Positions 12,795-13,428 of a stretch of 13,428 nucleotides of DNA are shown here, one piece after another. Made by a program: the position numbers and the translations under genes. Every line of letters begins with the position of its first letter. Position 1 is the stretch's first letter. The notes under the pieces were generated by a model. The model searched no databases. It had not been told where the DNA came from and saw only the letters and a list, made by a program, of their open reading frames with translations. The DNA is taken from contig JAKONB010000128.1 in the NCBI GenBank assembly GCA_022702195.1, forward strand, positions 1 to 13,428, in the 5' to 3' direction. The DNA is from Beijerinckiaceae bacterium (GTDB taxonomy: Bacteria; Pseudomonadota; Alphaproteobacteria; Rhizobiales; Beijerinckiaceae).

Positions 12795-13428
12795 ATGATG
12801 GACAAAACCTTCGACCCCGCCGCCGTCGAGGCGCGCGTCAGCCACGCCTGGGAGGCCGGCGACGCGTTCAAGGCCGGCCGCCCCGAGCGCGCCGGGGCGG
12901 AGCCCTTCACCATCGTGATCCCGCCGCCGAACGTCACCGGCAGCCTTCACATGGGCCACGCCCTCAACAACACCCTGCAGGACATCCTCGCCCGGTTCGA
13001 GCGGATGCGCGGGCGCGACGTGCTGTGGCAGCCCGGCACCGACCATGCCGGCATCGCCACCCAGATGGTGGTGGAGCGCCGGCTCGGCGAGGCCAAGGAG
13101 CCGGGCCGGCGCGAGATCGGCCGCGCCGCCTTCGTCGAGAAGGTCTGGGCCTGGAAGGCGGAATCGGGCGGCGCCATCGTCAACCAGCTGAAGCGCCTCG
13201 GCGCCTCCTGCGACTGGTCGCGCGAGCGCTTCACCATGGGCGTCTCCGGCGCCCCCGACGACCAGATGGTCCGGGCCGTCACCAAGACCTTCGTGGACCT
13301 TCACGCGCAGGGCCTGATCTACCGCGACAAGCGCCTCGTGAACTGGGACCCCAAGTTCCAGACCGCGATCTCCGACCTGGAGGTGATCCAGGTCGAGGTG
13401 AAGGGCCACCTCTGGCACTTCGACTATC
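12795..13428 (+). CDS. valS: Valyl-tRNA synthetase, N-terminal part (cut by window end)
   Basis: The first 211 codons of the class I synthetase that charges tRNA-Val, truncated by the window edge. FDPAAVEARVSHAWEAG (6-22) is the usual start. PPPNVTGSLHMGHALNNTLQD (43-63) contains the HIGH-type ATP-binding motif as HMGH (52-55). WQPGTDHAGIATQMVVER, FVEKVWAWKAESGGAIVNQLKRLGASCDWSRERFTM and RDKRLVNWDPKFQTAISDLEVI follow, all typical of ValRS, the last leading into the editing domain. Two adjacent ATGs (12795, 12798) are possible starts and neither has a strong ribosome site. TTGACG at 12725-12730 is a possible -35, but the matching -10 (TGAAAG, 17 bases on) is poor. Confidence 0.96.
   Translation, partial: MMDKTFDPAAVEARVSHAWEAGDAFKAGRPERAGAEPFTIVIPPPNVTGSLHMGHALNNTLQDILARFERMRGRDVLWQPGTDHAGIATQMVVERRLGEAKEPGRREIGRAAFVEKVWAWKAESGGAIVNQLKRLGASCDWSRERFTMGVSGAPDDQMVRAVTKTFVDLHAQGLIYRDKRLVNWDPKFQTAISDLEVIQVEVKGHLWHFDY

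Noticed and set aside
1..13428. Search for mobile elements, CRISPR arrays, or defence and biosynthetic clusters
   Set aside because: No transposase, integrase, phage or nuclease motifs, no regularly spaced short repeats, and no target-site duplications at the tRNA genes that would mark an integrated element.

Overview
The window looks like chromosomal DNA of a methylotrophic alphaproteobacterium of the Methylobacterium/Methylorubrum type (order Hyphomicrobiales). The evidence is the very high GC content, a lanmodulin gene (a family typical of these bacteria), a PopZ/DUF2497 gene (alphaproteobacterial), and protein sequences of alphaproteobacterial style throughout. I see no insertion sequence, phage gene, CRISPR array or other mobile element. 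It reads as ordinary core chromosome apart from the lanmodulin and a recent-looking tRNA duplication.

Left part (1-1330): an exported protein with an OB-fold-like domain, closed by a 13-bp perfect hairpin, is followed by lanM, a lanmodulin homologue. LanM is a small periplasmic lanthanide-binding protein with four EF-hand loops. The spacing between the loops (12, 13 and 12 residues) is that of lanmodulin, but loops 1 and 2 lack the hallmark proline and loop 2 begins with Glu. A 12-bp palindrome and a good -10 element lie just upstream, and an intrinsic terminator follows.

Central part (1500-7180): a complete branched-chain amino acid uptake operon, livH-livM-livG-livF-small membrane protein-livK. 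It consists of two permeases, two ATPases, a three-helix DUF6867-like protein and the periplasmic binding protein. The first five genes are spaced by one base or overlap, livK follows after 78 bases, and a strong terminator closes the unit. A candidate sigma-54 (-24/-12) promoter sits about 40 bases before livH, which would tie the operon to nitrogen control.

Middle-right part (7330-9380): a TerB-like protein, a short reverse-strand protein of unknown function, two identical tRNA-Asn(GTT) genes in a tandem duplication of period 285 bases (reverse strand, each with its own matching -35/-10), and a forward tRNA-Cys(GCA).

Right part (9580-13428): a divergent protein-L-isoaspartate methyltransferase family member, a TolC-type outer-membrane channel, the polar organising protein PopZ, and the 5' part of valS (valyl-tRNA synthetase), which runs off the window. 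These are housekeeping and cell-envelope/cell-pole genes in one direction, each with its own gap rather than one tight operon.
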